A program made the position numbers and the translations under genes. The notes beneath the pieces were generated by a model. That model was not told the DNA's origin. It saw nothing but the letters and a program-made list of their open reading frames with translations, and ran no database searches. From Oscillospiraceae bacterium (GTDB lineage: Bacteria; Bacillota; Clostridia; Oscillospirales; Oscillospiraceae), in assembly GCA_009787625.1 (NCBI GenBank), contig WQSX01000001.1:186001-250000 (forward strand): a stretch of DNA of 64,000 bases, written 5' to 3'. Positions 54,118-62,753 of this stretch are shown here, in pieces (position 1 is the stretch's first letter; the number at the start of each line of letters is the position of its first letter).

Positions 54118-55137
54118 CTACCGGTCCCCGTACATTTTGTCATAGTAATTTTGATATTCGCCATCGAGAACATTTTGCCACCAGCTCTCGTTATTTTGGT
54201 ACCACTCTATTGTAAGGCTAAGCCCGTCCTCAAAGTTGGTCTCAGGGAGCCACCCAAGCTCATTATTCATTTTTGCAGGGTCAATGCCGTAACGCATATC
54301 ATGCCCCGGACGGTCTGTGACATAGTTAATCAGAGACTCAGATTTATCCAGTTGCTTTAAAATTGCCTTGACGACGTCAATATTGGTGCGCTCGTTGTGC
54401 CCGCCGATGTTGTACACTTCACCCGGTGTGCCGTTTCTTACAATCAAGTTAATGGCGCGACAGTGGTCGATAACATAGAGCCAGTCGCGCACATTTTCGC
54501 CCTTGCCATAGACCGGCAAACTCTTATCCTGCATGGCATTGATAAGCATGAGTGGAATTAGTTTTTCGGGGAAATGGTAGGGGCCGTAGTTATTACTGCA
54601 ACGAGAAATGGTTATAGGCATTTTATAGGTGCGAGCGTAGGCTTGACAGAGCAAATCCGCTCCCGCCTTAGAAGCGGAGTACGGGCTGGATGTGTGTATT
54701 GGGGTCTCCTCGGTGAATAGTAAATCAGGTCTGTCGAGTGGTAAATCACCATAGACTTCATCTGTGGAAACTTGATGATACCTCTTTACACCAAATTCAC
54801 GAGCGGCATCTAAGAGTACCTGTGTACCGAGAATATTCGTTCTCAGGAAAATGCCGGGATCTTCAATACTTCTGTCAACATGGCTCTCAGCAGCAAAGTT
54901 TATGACAACATCAGGCTTGTGCTTTTCAAAAATTGCCTTAATAGCTGGAGCATCGGCAATATCAGCCCTCTCGAAATGAAAGTTTTCATGGTCAAAAATC
55001 GGAAAAAGAGTCTCCATGTTTCCTGCATAAGTGAGTTTATCCACGCAAATTATTATGTCCTCGGGGTGTCTATCTAATGTATCGTGAATAAAATTCCCAC
55101 CAATAAATCCTGCACCACCTGTAGCAAGTATTCTCAT
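54118..55137 (-). CDS. rmlB: dTDP-glucose 4,6-dehydratase
   Basis: A 339-residue extended SDR converting dTDP-glucose to dTDP-4-keto-6-deoxyglucose. ILATGGAGFIGGNFIHDTL, NFAAESHVDRSIEDPGIFL, VSTDEVYGDLPLDRPDLLF (Thr-Asp-Glu catalytic set) and YSASKAGADLLCQAY, then SNNYGPYHFPEKLIPLM, are RmlB hallmarks. The start ATG 55137 overlaps the rmlC stop as ATGA and has GAAAGGA upstream. Its product is used by RmlC, and could also be shared with aminotransferases in the same window. Confidence 0.96.
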   Translation of the reverse strand: MRILATGGAGFIGGNFIHDTLDRHPEDIIICVDKLTYAGNMETLFPIFDHENFHFERADIADAPAIKAIFEKHKPDVVINFAAESHVDRSIEDPGIFLRTNILGTQVLLDAAREFGVKRYHQVSTDEVYGDLPLDRPDLLFTEETPIHTSSPYSASKAGADLLCQAYARTYKMPITISRCSNNYGPYHFPEKLIPLMLINAMQDKSLPVYGKGENVRDWLYVIDHCRAINLIVRNGTPGEVYNIGGHNERTNIDVVKAILKQLDKSESLINYVTDRPGHDMRYGIDPAKMNNELGWLPETNFEDGLSLTIEWYQNNESWWQNVLDGEYQNYYDKMYGDR

Positions 55138-55667
55138 AATGTAATTCCTTTCAGTAATGGTAACGTCTTATCTTTCTCTGATAAAATAGGCTGCTCCGCT
55201 CCCCAATCTATCCCAATCTCAGGATCAGACCATAAAATCCCGGAGTCGTGCTCAGGGCTGTAATAATTATCCGCTTTATATATTATCTCAGAATTATCCG
55301 TGAGTGTAATAAAGCCGTGTCCAAAACCGCGCGGCACAAAAAGTTGCTTGTTGTTTTCGGCCGACAATTCGACGCCAACCCACTGTTTAAAAGTGTTGCT
55401 GTTTGGGCGCAAATCCACGGCGAAATCCATAATCGCTCCACGGCTGCAACGCAGAAGTTTAGCTTGTGCCATCGGTGGATTTTGGAAATGGATACCTCGG
55501 AGAGTGCCTTTAAGGGCGGAAAAGCTGTGGTTGTCCTGCACAAAATCGGCTTCAATCTCAGGAGTTTTTATTTTGCTGTAGGTCTCCATAAACCATCCGC
55601 GCGCATCACCAAAAACTTTTGGCTCAATAATAAAAACGCCGCTCAGTTTAGTTTCTGTAACTGTCAT
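55134..55667 (-). CDS. rmlC: dTDP-4-dehydrorhamnose 3,5-epimerase
   Basis: A 177-residue cupin epimerase. [19 protein letters not shown] at the N-terminus, [20 protein letters not shown] (catalytic His), [18 protein letters not shown] and [19 protein letters not shown] are conserved RmlC pieces; the length is usual for the family. It overlaps both neighbours by four bases (ATGA), placing it second in a translationally coupled rmlACB run. Confidence 0.96.
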   Translation of the reverse strand: MTVTETKLSGVFIIEPKVFGDARGWFMETYSKIKTPEIEADFVQDNHSFSALKGTLRGIHFQNPPMAQAKLLRCSRGAIMDFAVDLRPNSNTFKQWVGVELSAENNKQLFVPRGFGHGFITLTDNSEIIYKADNYYSPEHDSGILWSDPEIGIDWGAEQPILSEKDKTLPLLKGITL

Positions 55668-56539
55668 TTAATTTTACCGCTCAAAACTTTCTTTAAATAT
55701 TCGCCGTATGGAGATTTGCCGTAACCCACTGCCAGCTTTTCAAGCTGTGCGGAATCAATAAAGCCCATACGAAAGGCAATCTCTTCCATAGCAGAAATTT
55801 TAATGCTCTGCCTTTTTTCAACAGCCATTATGAAGTTGGAGGCATCCACAAGGCTGTCTATTGTTCCCGTATCGAGCCACGCATAACCGCGCCCAAGAAG
55901 CCTTACTTCCAGTTCATCGTTTTCGAGGTAAATGCGGTTTAAATCGGTGATTTCAAGCTCTCCGCGGGCACTGGGCTTTAAACTCTTTGCATACTCAACA
56001 CATTTATTATCATAGAAGTATAGCCCCGTGACGGCGTAGTTTGATTTGGGTTCTTTTGGTTTCTCTTCAAGGCTGATTGCTTTATTATTTTCGTCAAACT
56101 CGACAACCCCAAACCTCTCAGGGTCGTCGACATAATATCCGAATACGGTAGCACCTTTTGATTTTGCCGCTGACACTTGGAGCATACTGGAAAAACCGTT
56201 GCCGTAAAAGATGTTGTCGCCCAAAATCATGGCGCACTTATCAGAGCCTATAAATTCTTCCCCAAGGATAAAAGCCTGAGCAAGCCCATCGGGTGAGGGC
56301 TGGACTTTGTAAGACAGGTTAATCCCCATTCCGTTTCCATCTCCGAGAAGCCTCTCAAAATTCGGCAAATCTTCAGGAGTTGAAATAATCAAAATATCAC
56401 GAATCCCCGCAAGCATAAGAGTGGAGAGCGGGTAATAAATCATAGGCTTGTCATAAACCGCAAGAAGCTGTTTGCTGGTGACCTGCGTTAGTGGATAGAG
56501 CCGTGTTCCGGCACCCCCCGCAAGAACAATACCTTTCAT
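55664..56539 (-). CDS. rmlA: Glucose-1-phosphate thymidylyltransferase
   Basis: A 291-residue nucleotidyltransferase making dTDP-glucose. [54 protein letters not shown] and [20 protein letters not shown] are the classic RmlA segments. The ATG at 56539 directly follows the recurrent 19-base leader; codons further upstream would include a non-RmlA extension that overlaps the leader. It is the first gene of rmlACBD. A family A hairpin lies about 45 bases upstream, after the preceding glycosyltransferase gene. Confidence 0.96.
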   Translation of the reverse strand: MKGIVLAGGAGTRLYPLTQVTSKQLLAVYDKPMIYYPLSTLMLAGIRDILIISTPEDLPNFERLLGDGNGMGINLSYKVQPSPDGLAQAFILGEEFIGSDKCAMILGDNIFYGNGFSSMLQVSAAKSKGATVFGYYVDDPERFGVVEFDENNKAISLEEKPKEPKSNYAVTGLYFYDNKCVEYAKSLKPSARGELEITDLNRIYLENDELEVRLLGRGYAWLDTGTIDSLVDASNFIMAVEKRQSIKISAMEEIAFRMGFIDSAQLEKLAVGYGKSPYGEYLKKVLSGKIK

Positions 56540-56558
56540 ATAAATGACCAATCCTTTC
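56540..56558 (-). promoter_or_regulatory. Recurrent 19-nt start leader (rmlA)
   Basis: Reads GAAAGGATTGGTCATTTAT before the ATG of rmlA. CAT, four bases, ATG could pair as a very small start-codon hairpin, as in the other copies. Confidence 0.7.
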
Positions 56559-56580
56559 AGTTTTTTAATATTCAATACCC

Positions 56581-56679
56581 CCCGCATATGACGGGCGATT
56601 TACCCTGATTTTTCGGGAGCCACCGGGATCTACACCGCTGTTCTCCCGAAAAACCAGTGCAAACTGCCCGTCATCTGCT
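56581..56679. repeat. Family A hairpin, copy 5 (inverted)
   Basis: Imperfect arms from 56584 and to 56678 around the conserved loop, inverted like copy 4, with one loop base changed (CCACCGGGATC). Inner stem here is TTTTTCGGGAG/CTCCCGAAAAA, so both arms changed together relative to the other copies. It starts 24 bases past the stop at 56703. Confidence 0.88.
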
Positions 56680-56702
56680 AGATGGTGAATAGATACATTG
56701 TG

Positions 56703-57554
56703 TTATAAAAATGACTTGCCCATTCCGTCAACGTAGCCTTTACAAAATGCTCTGAGTCGAGCAAATCGTCTTGGTTCATAGATAAATTTTGCGATAAACG
56801 AAAAAATCAAGTAAAAATAGAAGTAACGGGGTCTATTGTCAAATTTGCCGCCATATTTACGAACCATAAACAGCGAATTTCTTGTCTGATAATAGACACG
56901 GACAGGGGAATATCCTCTCTGAGTGTAGACTTTCCATAAAAAACGCCTGCGTGACGACTCGGCACCAAATTCCTGAAAAATCTCAGCAGAGCCGGCTTTT
57001 ATTATTTTATAGCCAAAATCTTTGAGGCGGAGGCACATCTCGTGGTCAACATGGTCGATAAAGAGTTTTTCGGTGAAACCACCGTGTTCCAAGACAGCTT
57101 TCACATTGGTCAAACTGCCTGCCGTAATGCACATATTAATCTCTCTAAAACCATTAAAAGGCTCGTCATCCGAGGTGTTTGCTTTATGAGTTCTCCTATC
57201 CACTACACGGGGTGCAACCACAGCTATATTATCGTAATGCTCTTCGGCTGTCAATAGCTGAGCGACCATTTCATCGTTACACACAGAATCGTCATCAAGT
57301 GTCAAAATCCACTCAAATCCATGAATTTCAGCTTGCGAGAGGAGTTGATTTAAAGCTCCTGCCATTCCTATATTTTCAGAGTTTAGAGTCCAAATAACAG
57401 GCAAGTCGGAAAAAGCGTCTTTAAGCTCCAAAATATTTGATGAGGCATTATCAGCAATGAAAATTTGTCCAACCTGACTCAAAACAGACTCAACATTTTT
57501 TTTAAGACCGGAAATATCAGGATTATATGAAACTATCCCCGCACAAACACTCAT
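56703..57554 (-). CDS. GT2 rhamnosyltransferase-like protein
   Basis: A 283-residue GT-A enzyme. VCAGIVSYNPDISGLKKNVE, IFIADNASSNI, WILTLDDDSVCNDEMVAQLL and LFIDHVDHEMCLRLKDFGYK are typical of bacterial rhamnosyltransferases of the GT2 family; the tail VRVYYQTRNSLFMVRKYGGK is also seen in them. The rmlACBD operon immediately downstream makes dTDP-L-rhamnose its most likely donor. The ATG at 57554 follows the recurrent leader; a decayed second leader-like copy (GAGGAATGGTCG) lies in the same 50-base gap. Confidence 0.86.
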   Translation of the reverse strand: MSVCAGIVSYNPDISGLKKNVESVLSQVGQIFIADNASSNILELKDAFSDLPVIWTLNSENIGMAGALNQLLSQAEIHGFEWILTLDDDSVCNDEMVAQLLTAEEHYDNIAVVAPRVVDRRTHKANTSDDEPFNGFREINMCITAGSLTNVKAVLEHGGFTEKLFIDHVDHEMCLRLKDFGYKIIKAGSAEIFQEFGAESSRRRFLWKVYTQRGYSPVRVYYQTRNSLFMVRKYGGKFDNRPRYFYFYLIFSFIAKFIYEPRRFARLRAFCKGYVDGMGKSFL

Positions 57555-57573
57555 GCAGATGACCAGTCCTTTC
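57555..57573 (-). promoter_or_regulatory. Recurrent 19-nt start leader (GT2 gene)
   Basis: Reads GAAAGGACTGGTCATCTGC before the ATG. A partial second copy (GAGGAATGGTCG) lies about 20 bases further upstream. Confidence 0.68.
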
Positions 57574-57604
57574 CTAAGTTCTTAAGGCACAAAACGACCA
57601 TTCC

Positions 57605-58540
57605 TCATCCGAACAAAATGACAATAATCTGTGCAACTTTGCGGGCAAATCCGCACAAAAACGTATTGTATTTGATAAGTGAAACAATTTTACCGAATCT
57701 CGACCGCCTTGACATAAACGCATGGGCTGATAAAAGCTCAAGCTGAACACCGTTTAATTGGTCTGAGTATATCTTTAAAAAACTTCTTGTCTGCCTGTAA
57801 GAATCGTTGAGTTTGCCCGACATAATGCCGATATTCGACAAAACATACCTGATGTATCGGGGTGAGAGAACGTTTTTTGCGCCAACGCTGTTGAGTTCGT
57901 GTTGGCGGTACAGCACAGTTTGACCTTCAATACTGCCGATTTCACCGAAAGTGGCGGCGACAAGCGATATCCACCAGTCATGCATGACCATAAAATCAGG
58001 TGCGGCAGTAAAGTGTTCAGCTAACGCACGATTATACATGATAGTGCAACCCGTGGCGACATTCATTGCCACTAAATTGTTAAGCCTGTTAAACTTGTAG
58101 TCGAGGTTAGCCATGGTTTTGTACGATTCGGAAACAATATGCAAATTTTCGTTTGTCACAGCCAAATCGGTGTGAACCATTAAAGGAGTATCTCTGCCGT
58201 GAAGTTGCTCCATTTCAAGCATTCGTTCATAGGTGAGTTCTATCTTATCATCCATCCAAACGTCGTCTTGGTCGCAGAGCATTATATAATCGTTACGAAC
58301 TCGCACAATTTGGCTGATAAAGTTGTGGTGAGCTCCGCCTGTATTTACAGCATTTTGTTCAATAAAAACAGTCTCAGGGTAACGCCTTGCATAGTCAGAG
58401 ATAATAGCAAAAGTGTTGTCGGTGGACAAATCGTCGAATATAAACAGCCTAAAATCTTTGTAGGACTGCGATAATATGGAATCTATCTGTTCGGCGATGA
58501 ATCTTTCACCGTTGTATGTAGTGAGAATAATGGAAATCAT
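57605..58540 (-). CDS. GT2 glycosyltransferase (rhamnosyltransferase-like, RgpB-type)
   Basis: A 311-residue GT2 enzyme. ISIILTTYNGERFIAEQID, FIFDDLSTDNTFAIISDYA, IMLCDQDDVWMDDKIELTYE and VMHDWWISLVAATFG fit alpha-L-rhamnosyltransferase families of wall rhamnan synthesis. It overlaps the initiating sugar transferase gene by four bases (ATGA), so it probably adds an early sugar to the lipid-linked glycan. Start ATG 58540 with GAGGACGA. The donor is inferred from the nearby rml genes. Confidence 0.86.
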   Translation of the reverse strand: MISIILTTYNGERFIAEQIDSILSQSYKDFRLFIFDDLSTDNTFAIISDYARRYPETVFIEQNAVNTGGAHHNFISQIVRVRNDYIMLCDQDDVWMDDKIELTYERMLEMEQLHGRDTPLMVHTDLAVTNENLHIVSESYKTMANLDYKFNRLNNLVAMNVATGCTIMYNRALAEHFTAAPDFMVMHDWWISLVAATFGEIGSIEGQTVLYRQHELNSVGAKNVLSPRYIRYVLSNIGIMSGKLNDSYRQTRSFLKIYSDQLNGVQLELLSAHAFMSRRSRFGKIVSLIKYNTFLCGFARKVAQIIVILFG

Positions 58541-59895
58541 TCGTCCTCACCTCGCCAAAGTGCTGTTGTGAGATCGCGCTCAACACCTTCTGTGCTGGAC
58601 GACTTAAATAATACACGCACAGTTTGCAACATTAATTTAGTGTCCTGTAAAATTGAGAAAGTTTCAATGTACATGATATCCAAAAACAGTTTTTCTTCAG
58701 GAGCGGTATTATATCGACCGTGAATTTGAGCAAATCCGGTAATGCCCGCTTTGACCTTGGTTCTAAAAGAAAAGTTAGGGTAGATTTCCTCGTACTGTCG
58801 AGCAATTTCAGGTCTCTCAGGCCGGGGCCCGACTACGGACATAGAGCCTTTTAACACATTAAAAAGTTGAGGAAGTTCATCAATTCTTGTACGCCTGATA
58901 AAGTGACCAATGGGTGTGATTCTGTTATCGTCGGCTGTAGTCAAGCGAGCTACACCATCGCCTTCAGAATCAGGGCGCATACTGCGAAATTTGTAGAGGG
59001 TAAACCGCCTACCGCCGCGTGTTATTCTGGTTTGTTTGTAGATTGCAGGGTGGTTATCCGAAAAGCGCACAATAAACCAAACAGCTATCATAAGCCAACT
59101 TGTCAAAATAATTCCAACCAGTGAAACAAAAATATCCATCAGCCGCTTTATAAACAATGTTCCGATGTCAGGGACAGGGGTTTTGAGAGAAAAAACAGGG
59201 GTGTTGGAGAGCCAAAAAGTGCCGGCAGTATTGATGAGTATTTTTGAAAAAGTGGGCTGGACATAGGTGTGTTTATTATGAAGATAACAATACTCTAAGA
59301 GCATGTCCTGCTTCCCTTCGTCAACATCGAGAAAAAATACAGACTCAGCAGAATCGAGTTTTTCAAACAGCGCCGAAGTTTCAGTATCTTGAGAGACTAT
59401 ATGGCTCACACGAAACTTAATGCGCTGCATGGTGACAATGGAGCAAAACTCGTCGAGTTTGTCCTTTTTGCCATATACGATAACCGCTTTGAGCGCAGGG
59501 TTCTGCCGATAGTAGAGCTTATTGATAAGAAATGCCAGAGGGAGAATAAGGACGACCTGAGCGACGAAAATAATTGAAAAGCCATATAGTGAGAGCATCC
59601 TATCTTCAAGCAAGCTAAGTATAAGATACAGAAAAGCATTTGCAACCAACAGGCATAAAATCCAGGAGAGAAATATTTCAGAAAGAGCAGCATTGCCAAA
59701 TAGAAAACCATTATAGACCCTGCTTACAATGTACAGGCTTGCAGTATAGAGCAACAAAACAATAACATTACCCCAAAAATAGAAGAGAGTTTCTGCATAG
59801 AAAAGTCTCTGTCCAATGGAGAACAATGCCAAAATCACTGCTATGAGCAGTATTTTAGTTAAAAAGATTAAAAAACCACCGAATGCATTTTTCAT
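58537..59895 (-). CDS. Initiating undecaprenyl-phosphate sugar-phosphate transferase
   Basis: A 452-residue polyprenyl glycosylphosphotransferase of the WbaP/RfbP type. Four to five N-terminal helices, a middle CoA-binding-like cytoplasmic domain (AVIVYGKKDKLDEFCS), then the catalytic bacterial-sugar-transferase domain from about residue 255: FIKRLMDIFVSLVGIILTS, YKFRSMRPDSEGDGVA, RRTRIDELPQLFNVLKGSMS and VVGPRPERPEIARQYEEIYP. It starts a glycan on undecaprenyl phosphate at the inner membrane face, so this locus makes a lipid-linked polysaccharide. No flippase or polymerase partner is seen in the window. The first sugar is probably a hexose or a diamino sugar. Confidence 0.92.
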   Translation of the reverse strand: MKNAFGGFLIFLTKILLIAVILALFSIGQRLFYAETLFYFWGNVIVLLLYTASLYIVSRVYNGFLFGNAALSEIFLSWILCLLVANAFLYLILSLLEDRMLSLYGFSIIFVAQVVLILPLAFLINKLYYRQNPALKAVIVYGKKDKLDEFCSIVTMQRIKFRVSHIVSQDTETSALFEKLDSAESVFFLDVDEGKQDMLLEYCYLHNKHTYVQPTFSKILINTAGTFWLSNTPVFSLKTPVPDIGTLFIKRLMDIFVSLVGIILTSWLMIAVWFIVRFSDNHPAIYKQTRITRGGRRFTLYKFRSMRPDSEGDGVARLTTADDNRITPIGHFIRRTRIDELPQLFNVLKGSMSVVGPRPERPEIARQYEEIYPNFSFRTKVKAGITGFAQIHGRYNTAPEEKLFLDIMYIETFSILQDTKLMLQTVRVLFKSSSTEGVERDLTTALWRGEDE

Positions 59896-59954
59896 AATGT
59901 TATGATCATTCCTTTACGCGATGCCATAAACTTCAAGATAACCATAAGAGGTAA

Positions 59955-60713
59955 TTATTCTTCTTGCTGACGAAGTTGCCGCTCCATCTCATTGTCTATA
60001 TCTTCGAGTAGCCTATCCCATGCCTCAGGATTATTAACAAAATATCTGGGGCAATCTGTCACAATGCCCGGAATATCGGCGTGGCGTATGACATCATCTG
60101 ATGTGAGTCCAAATTTGATATTCAGCCATGCTGTGAGCCTAACCAAAGTGACATATGATTCGTGTGTAAACCTGCCTGTAGCATCAGGATGAGTGACCTC
60201 AATGGAAATGGTATCATAATTTCTTATGTTTGATGCAAAGGCAAGCTCATCAATGGGGACACACTGCAGGACAGCACCGTCAAGGCAAATAATAAAGTGT
60301 GCGCTGGCAAATCGATATTGCCGATGTTGAAGATTGTTAAAATAATTTCTGTTTTGCAGGGCTGTTGTACCCGGATTACCGATGTTGTGAATAACTATGC
60401 CGTTGACTTGTTCAATATATTCGCCGGGTCTGGAGAATGGATTTATGTCAAGAAAATACTGCTCGACCCAATTGAGTTCCATCAGTTCGTGCTGAACAGG
60501 GGAGACAGGGATGTAAACGTCCGGAGTTGGAGCGTAATCGCTTGCGGAGTTTCTTGCCTCAATGACAAATGCACCTATGATGACACTGAGTGCTATAAAG
60601 CCTAAAAATCCGGCGAGCCAAAGCGGAACTCGGGGTGACTGTGGTACTAAGTCCGGGTCATTTTCAGAGTTTTCGTCAGGCTCATTATTTTTCTTGCCGT
60701 TAAAACTAATCAT
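59955..60713 (-). CDS. N-acetylmuramoyl-L-alanine amidase (Amidase_2), membrane-anchored
   Basis: A 252-residue peptidoglycan amidase. An N-terminal membrane helix (VPLWLAGFLGFIALSVIIGA) anchors an extracellular Amidase_2 domain: GIVIHNIGNPGTT (first zinc His), ASAHFIICLDGAVLQCVP, DTISIEVTHPDATGRF and VIRHADIPGIVTDCPRYF (second His and Cys). It would cut the bond between muramic acid and L-alanine in wall peptidoglycan. Start ATG 60713 is the next base after the pgsA stop (TAAATG). Its place between pgsA and the initiating transferase suggests cell-wall coupling rather than phage lysis. Confidence 0.88.
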   Translation of the reverse strand: MISFNGKKNNEPDENSENDPDLVPQSPRVPLWLAGFLGFIALSVIIGAFVIEARNSASDYAPTPDVYIPVSPVQHELMELNWVEQYFLDINPFSRPGEYIEQVNGIVIHNIGNPGTTALQNRNYFNNLQHRQYRFASAHFIICLDGAVLQCVPIDELAFASNIRNYDTISIEVTHPDATGRFTHESYVTLVRLTAWLNIKFGLTSDDVIRHADIPGIVTDCPRYFVNNPEAWDRLLEDIDNEMERQLRQQEE

Positions 60714-61241
60714 TTATTTCATATCCAGTTTCATAACATCTTTATTTTTATAGAAATATTCGACACCTGAAAAAACAGTAGTCGCTCCGATTAAAGCCCA
60801 ACATACAAAGAGCATCCATGTTGTGAGCGGCAAAAACATGGCAATCAGGCAGATCATGGTGACGACTGTTTTGATTTTGCCTGACATTGATGCATCAATA
60901 ACCCTACCTTTTGCAACAGCGACAAGACGTATTCCCGTGACAAAAAATTCACGCATAATTACAATAAGTACGAGCCATGCAGGCATAAGCCCCGCTTCAA
61001 CAAACCAAATCATAGCGGCAAAGGTCAAAATCTTATCGGCAAGCGGATCCATAAACTTGCCAAAATCAGTTATTTGGTTGCGCCTGCGAGCAATAAACCC
61101 ATCTAAACCATCGGTTATGGAGGCAATTATAAAAATTCCCAGTGCAAAGTAATTATTGTAAGGAAAGTCAAGATAGAGTAAAATAAGGAAAACCGGAATT
61201 AGCAAAACCCTGAGCATTGTGAGCTTATTTGCAGTATTCAT
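60714..61241 (-). CDS. pgsA: CDP-diacylglycerol-glycerol-3-phosphate 3-phosphatidyltransferase
   Basis: A 175-residue membrane enzyme making phosphatidylglycerol phosphate. The CDP-alcohol phosphotransferase signature DGLDGFIARRRNQITDFGKF with MDPLADK (D..DG..AR........G...D...D) is intact, and several hydrophobic helices follow. Phosphatidylglycerol is the usual phosphoglycerol donor for LTA-synthase-like enzymes, four of which are in this window. The ATG at 61241 follows the recurrent 19-base leader. In related Firmicutes pgsA lies near rimO and recA, as here. Confidence 0.93.
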   Translation of the reverse strand: MNTANKLTMLRVLLIPVFLILLYLDFPYNNYFALGIFIIASITDGLDGFIARRRNQITDFGKFMDPLADKILTFAAMIWFVEAGLMPAWLVLIVIMREFFVTGIRLVAVAKGRVIDASMSGKIKTVVTMICLIAMFLPLTTWMLFVCWALIGATTVFSGVEYFYKNKDVMKLDMK

Positions 61242-61260
61242 AATAATGACCATTCCTTTC
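61242..61260 (-). promoter_or_regulatory. Recurrent 19-nt start leader (pgsA)
   Basis: Reads GAAAGGAATGGTCATTATT before the ATG; the copy nearest the consensus. The internal ATG is in frame four codons before the true start, so a short extended form (MVII-M) could also be made. Confidence 0.7.
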
Positions 61261-61289
61261 AAAAATGTTAAGCGAAAAAGACTCCTCGT

Positions 61290-62609
61290 TTACGACATTT
61301 CGGCTATCAATTCTCCATTTTCCATTCCCGCAATCCGAACATCTATAAACGCATTAATCGGAATATTTGACCCTATAACTGCGATATAACCGTCAACGTC
61401 GGGAGTTTCAGCAAAACTGCGTGCCATCACAACATTATCATCATTAAAACCCTCTGTCAGCACAGTCAAAGTTTCACCGATTCTGCTTTTACTGAAGTTT
61501 TTCATAATTTCTGAACCGAGCTGATAAATGAGTTCTGAGCGTTCATTTGCAATATTTTCGTCAGGTCGCTCCATTTGTGCCGCAGGAGTTCCATCTTCAG
61601 GAGAGTAAGGGAAAACTCCGATTCGTTCGATTTTTGTCTCTTTTAAGAAATCATAGAGTTCATTGAATTCCTTATCACCTTCACCCGGAAGTCCGGTGAT
61701 AACACTTGTCCTGAGAACGAGATTATCTAAGCGTTTCCTGAGTTTTTTGATAAGTTCTCTATAGCTGTCACCGGTGCCGCGCCTATTCATTGCGCTTATA
61801 ACGGCATCACTGATATGCTGAAATGGAATATCAAGATACTTTACTATTTTATCATTTTTTGCGATTTCGTCAATAAGTTCATCATCAATATCATCCGGAT
61901 ATAAATAATGAAGGCGAATCCATCTGAGATTTTCTATAGTTCCAAGCTCTCTTAAAAGTGCTGTGAGCCTAAGTTCGCCATACAGATCAAGCCCATACAT
62001 GGTGGTATCTTGCGCCACTATAATCAATTCTTGAACTCCGCCGGATACAAGCTTTCTAGCCTCATCGAGAATATTCTCCATCTTGCGACTGCGATAACGA
62101 CCTCGGATTTGGGGAATACAGCAGTAAGAACATAAGTTATTGCATCCCTCTGCGATTTTCAGATAAGCCCAGACAGGTGAAGATGAAAGAATACGCCCAG
62201 TTTCGCTGACAGGCGCACTTATATCACCAAAATAGGATAGTCCGCCCCCTTGCTTAAACAAAGTTTCAACAACTGAAACAATATCATCAAAACTGCCGGT
62301 GCCTACAGCGGCATCAATCTCCGGCATCTTGCTCAAAATATCATCTTTACAACGCTCGGGAAAACAGCCCGCAACAATGAGTTTGCTAAAGTCGCCATTT
62401 TTCTTAAGCTCGGCAAGTTCTAAGATAGTGTCAATAGCTTCAGATTTGGCAGAATTTACAAACCCGCAAGTATTGAGCACCACTGCATCAACACCCTGAG
62501 TATCACCACAAACTGCATAACCCGCTTCGCGCAGTAAAAACATCATCTGCTCAGTATTAACACGATTTTTTGCACATCCAAGCGAAATAAAACCAATTAA
62601 TTTATTCAT
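61290..62609 (-). CDS. rimO: Ribosomal protein S12 methylthiotransferase
   Basis: A 439-residue radical-SAM methylthiotransferase acting on an aspartate of ribosomal protein S12. The N-terminal UPF0004 domain begins KLIGFISLGCAKNRVNTEQM, and the radical-SAM Cys motif CxxxCxxC is EGCNNLCSYCCIPQIRG. Central AQDTTMYGLDLYGE and the C-terminal TRAM-like region (ETLTVLTEGFNDD...) follow. Start ATG 62609 with GAGGGT; a longer open frame upstream has no family support. Likely housekeeping, placed between recX and pgsA. Confidence 0.93.
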   Translation of the reverse strand: MNKLIGFISLGCAKNRVNTEQMMFLLREAGYAVCGDTQGVDAVVLNTCGFVNSAKSEAIDTILELAELKKNGDFSKLIVAGCFPERCKDDILSKMPEIDAAVGTGSFDDIVSVVETLFKQGGGLSYFGDISAPVSETGRILSSSPVWAYLKIAEGCNNLCSYCCIPQIRGRYRSRKMENILDEARKLVSGGVQELIIVAQDTTMYGLDLYGELRLTALLRELGTIENLRWIRLHYLYPDDIDDELIDEIAKNDKIVKYLDIPFQHISDAVISAMNRRGTGDSYRELIKKLRKRLDNLVLRTSVITGLPGEGDKEFNELYDFLKETKIERIGVFPYSPEDGTPAAQMERPDENIANERSELIYQLGSEIMKNFSKSRIGETLTVLTEGFNDDNVVMARSFAETPDVDGYIAVIGSNIPINAFIDVRIAGMENGELIAEMS

Positions 62610-62753
62610 AACTACCCTCTGATCACTGTCGTCAACTTGAAAGGAATTCCATGTCTCCACGTCATTGCGGCACTGAATAAAGTTCAGTACAGCAATCCCT
62701 TATTTAGTGCGTTATTCAGGGGATTCCGGGTCAAGCCCGGAATGACCATGACT
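62610..62753. repeat. Gap with palindromes between recX and rimO
   Basis: ATTCCGGG (62723-62730) and CCCGGAAT (62736-62743) with a 5-base loop form a strong hairpin; a weaker ACTGAA/TTCAGT pair lies near 62670-62690. No T-run follows the strong hairpin. It resembles dispersed palindromes known from many genomes and may be such a repeat; no second copy is in the window. Confidence 0.5.

Noticed and set aside
34763-56660. Family A loop as sequencing-adapter contamination
   Set aside because: The loop reverse complement (ATCGGGATCTACACC) partly resembles a common sequencing adapter (CGAGATCTACAC), but five copies have different, well-paired stems, conserved ends and ordinary genomic flanks, and differ from the adapter in several positions.
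34727-56679. Family A hairpins as integron attC sites
   Set aside because: They are palindromic and follow stop codons, but the ends are AGCAG/CTGCGGG rather than the RYYYAAC/GTTRRRY core sites, copies occur in both orientations, and no integron integrase is present.
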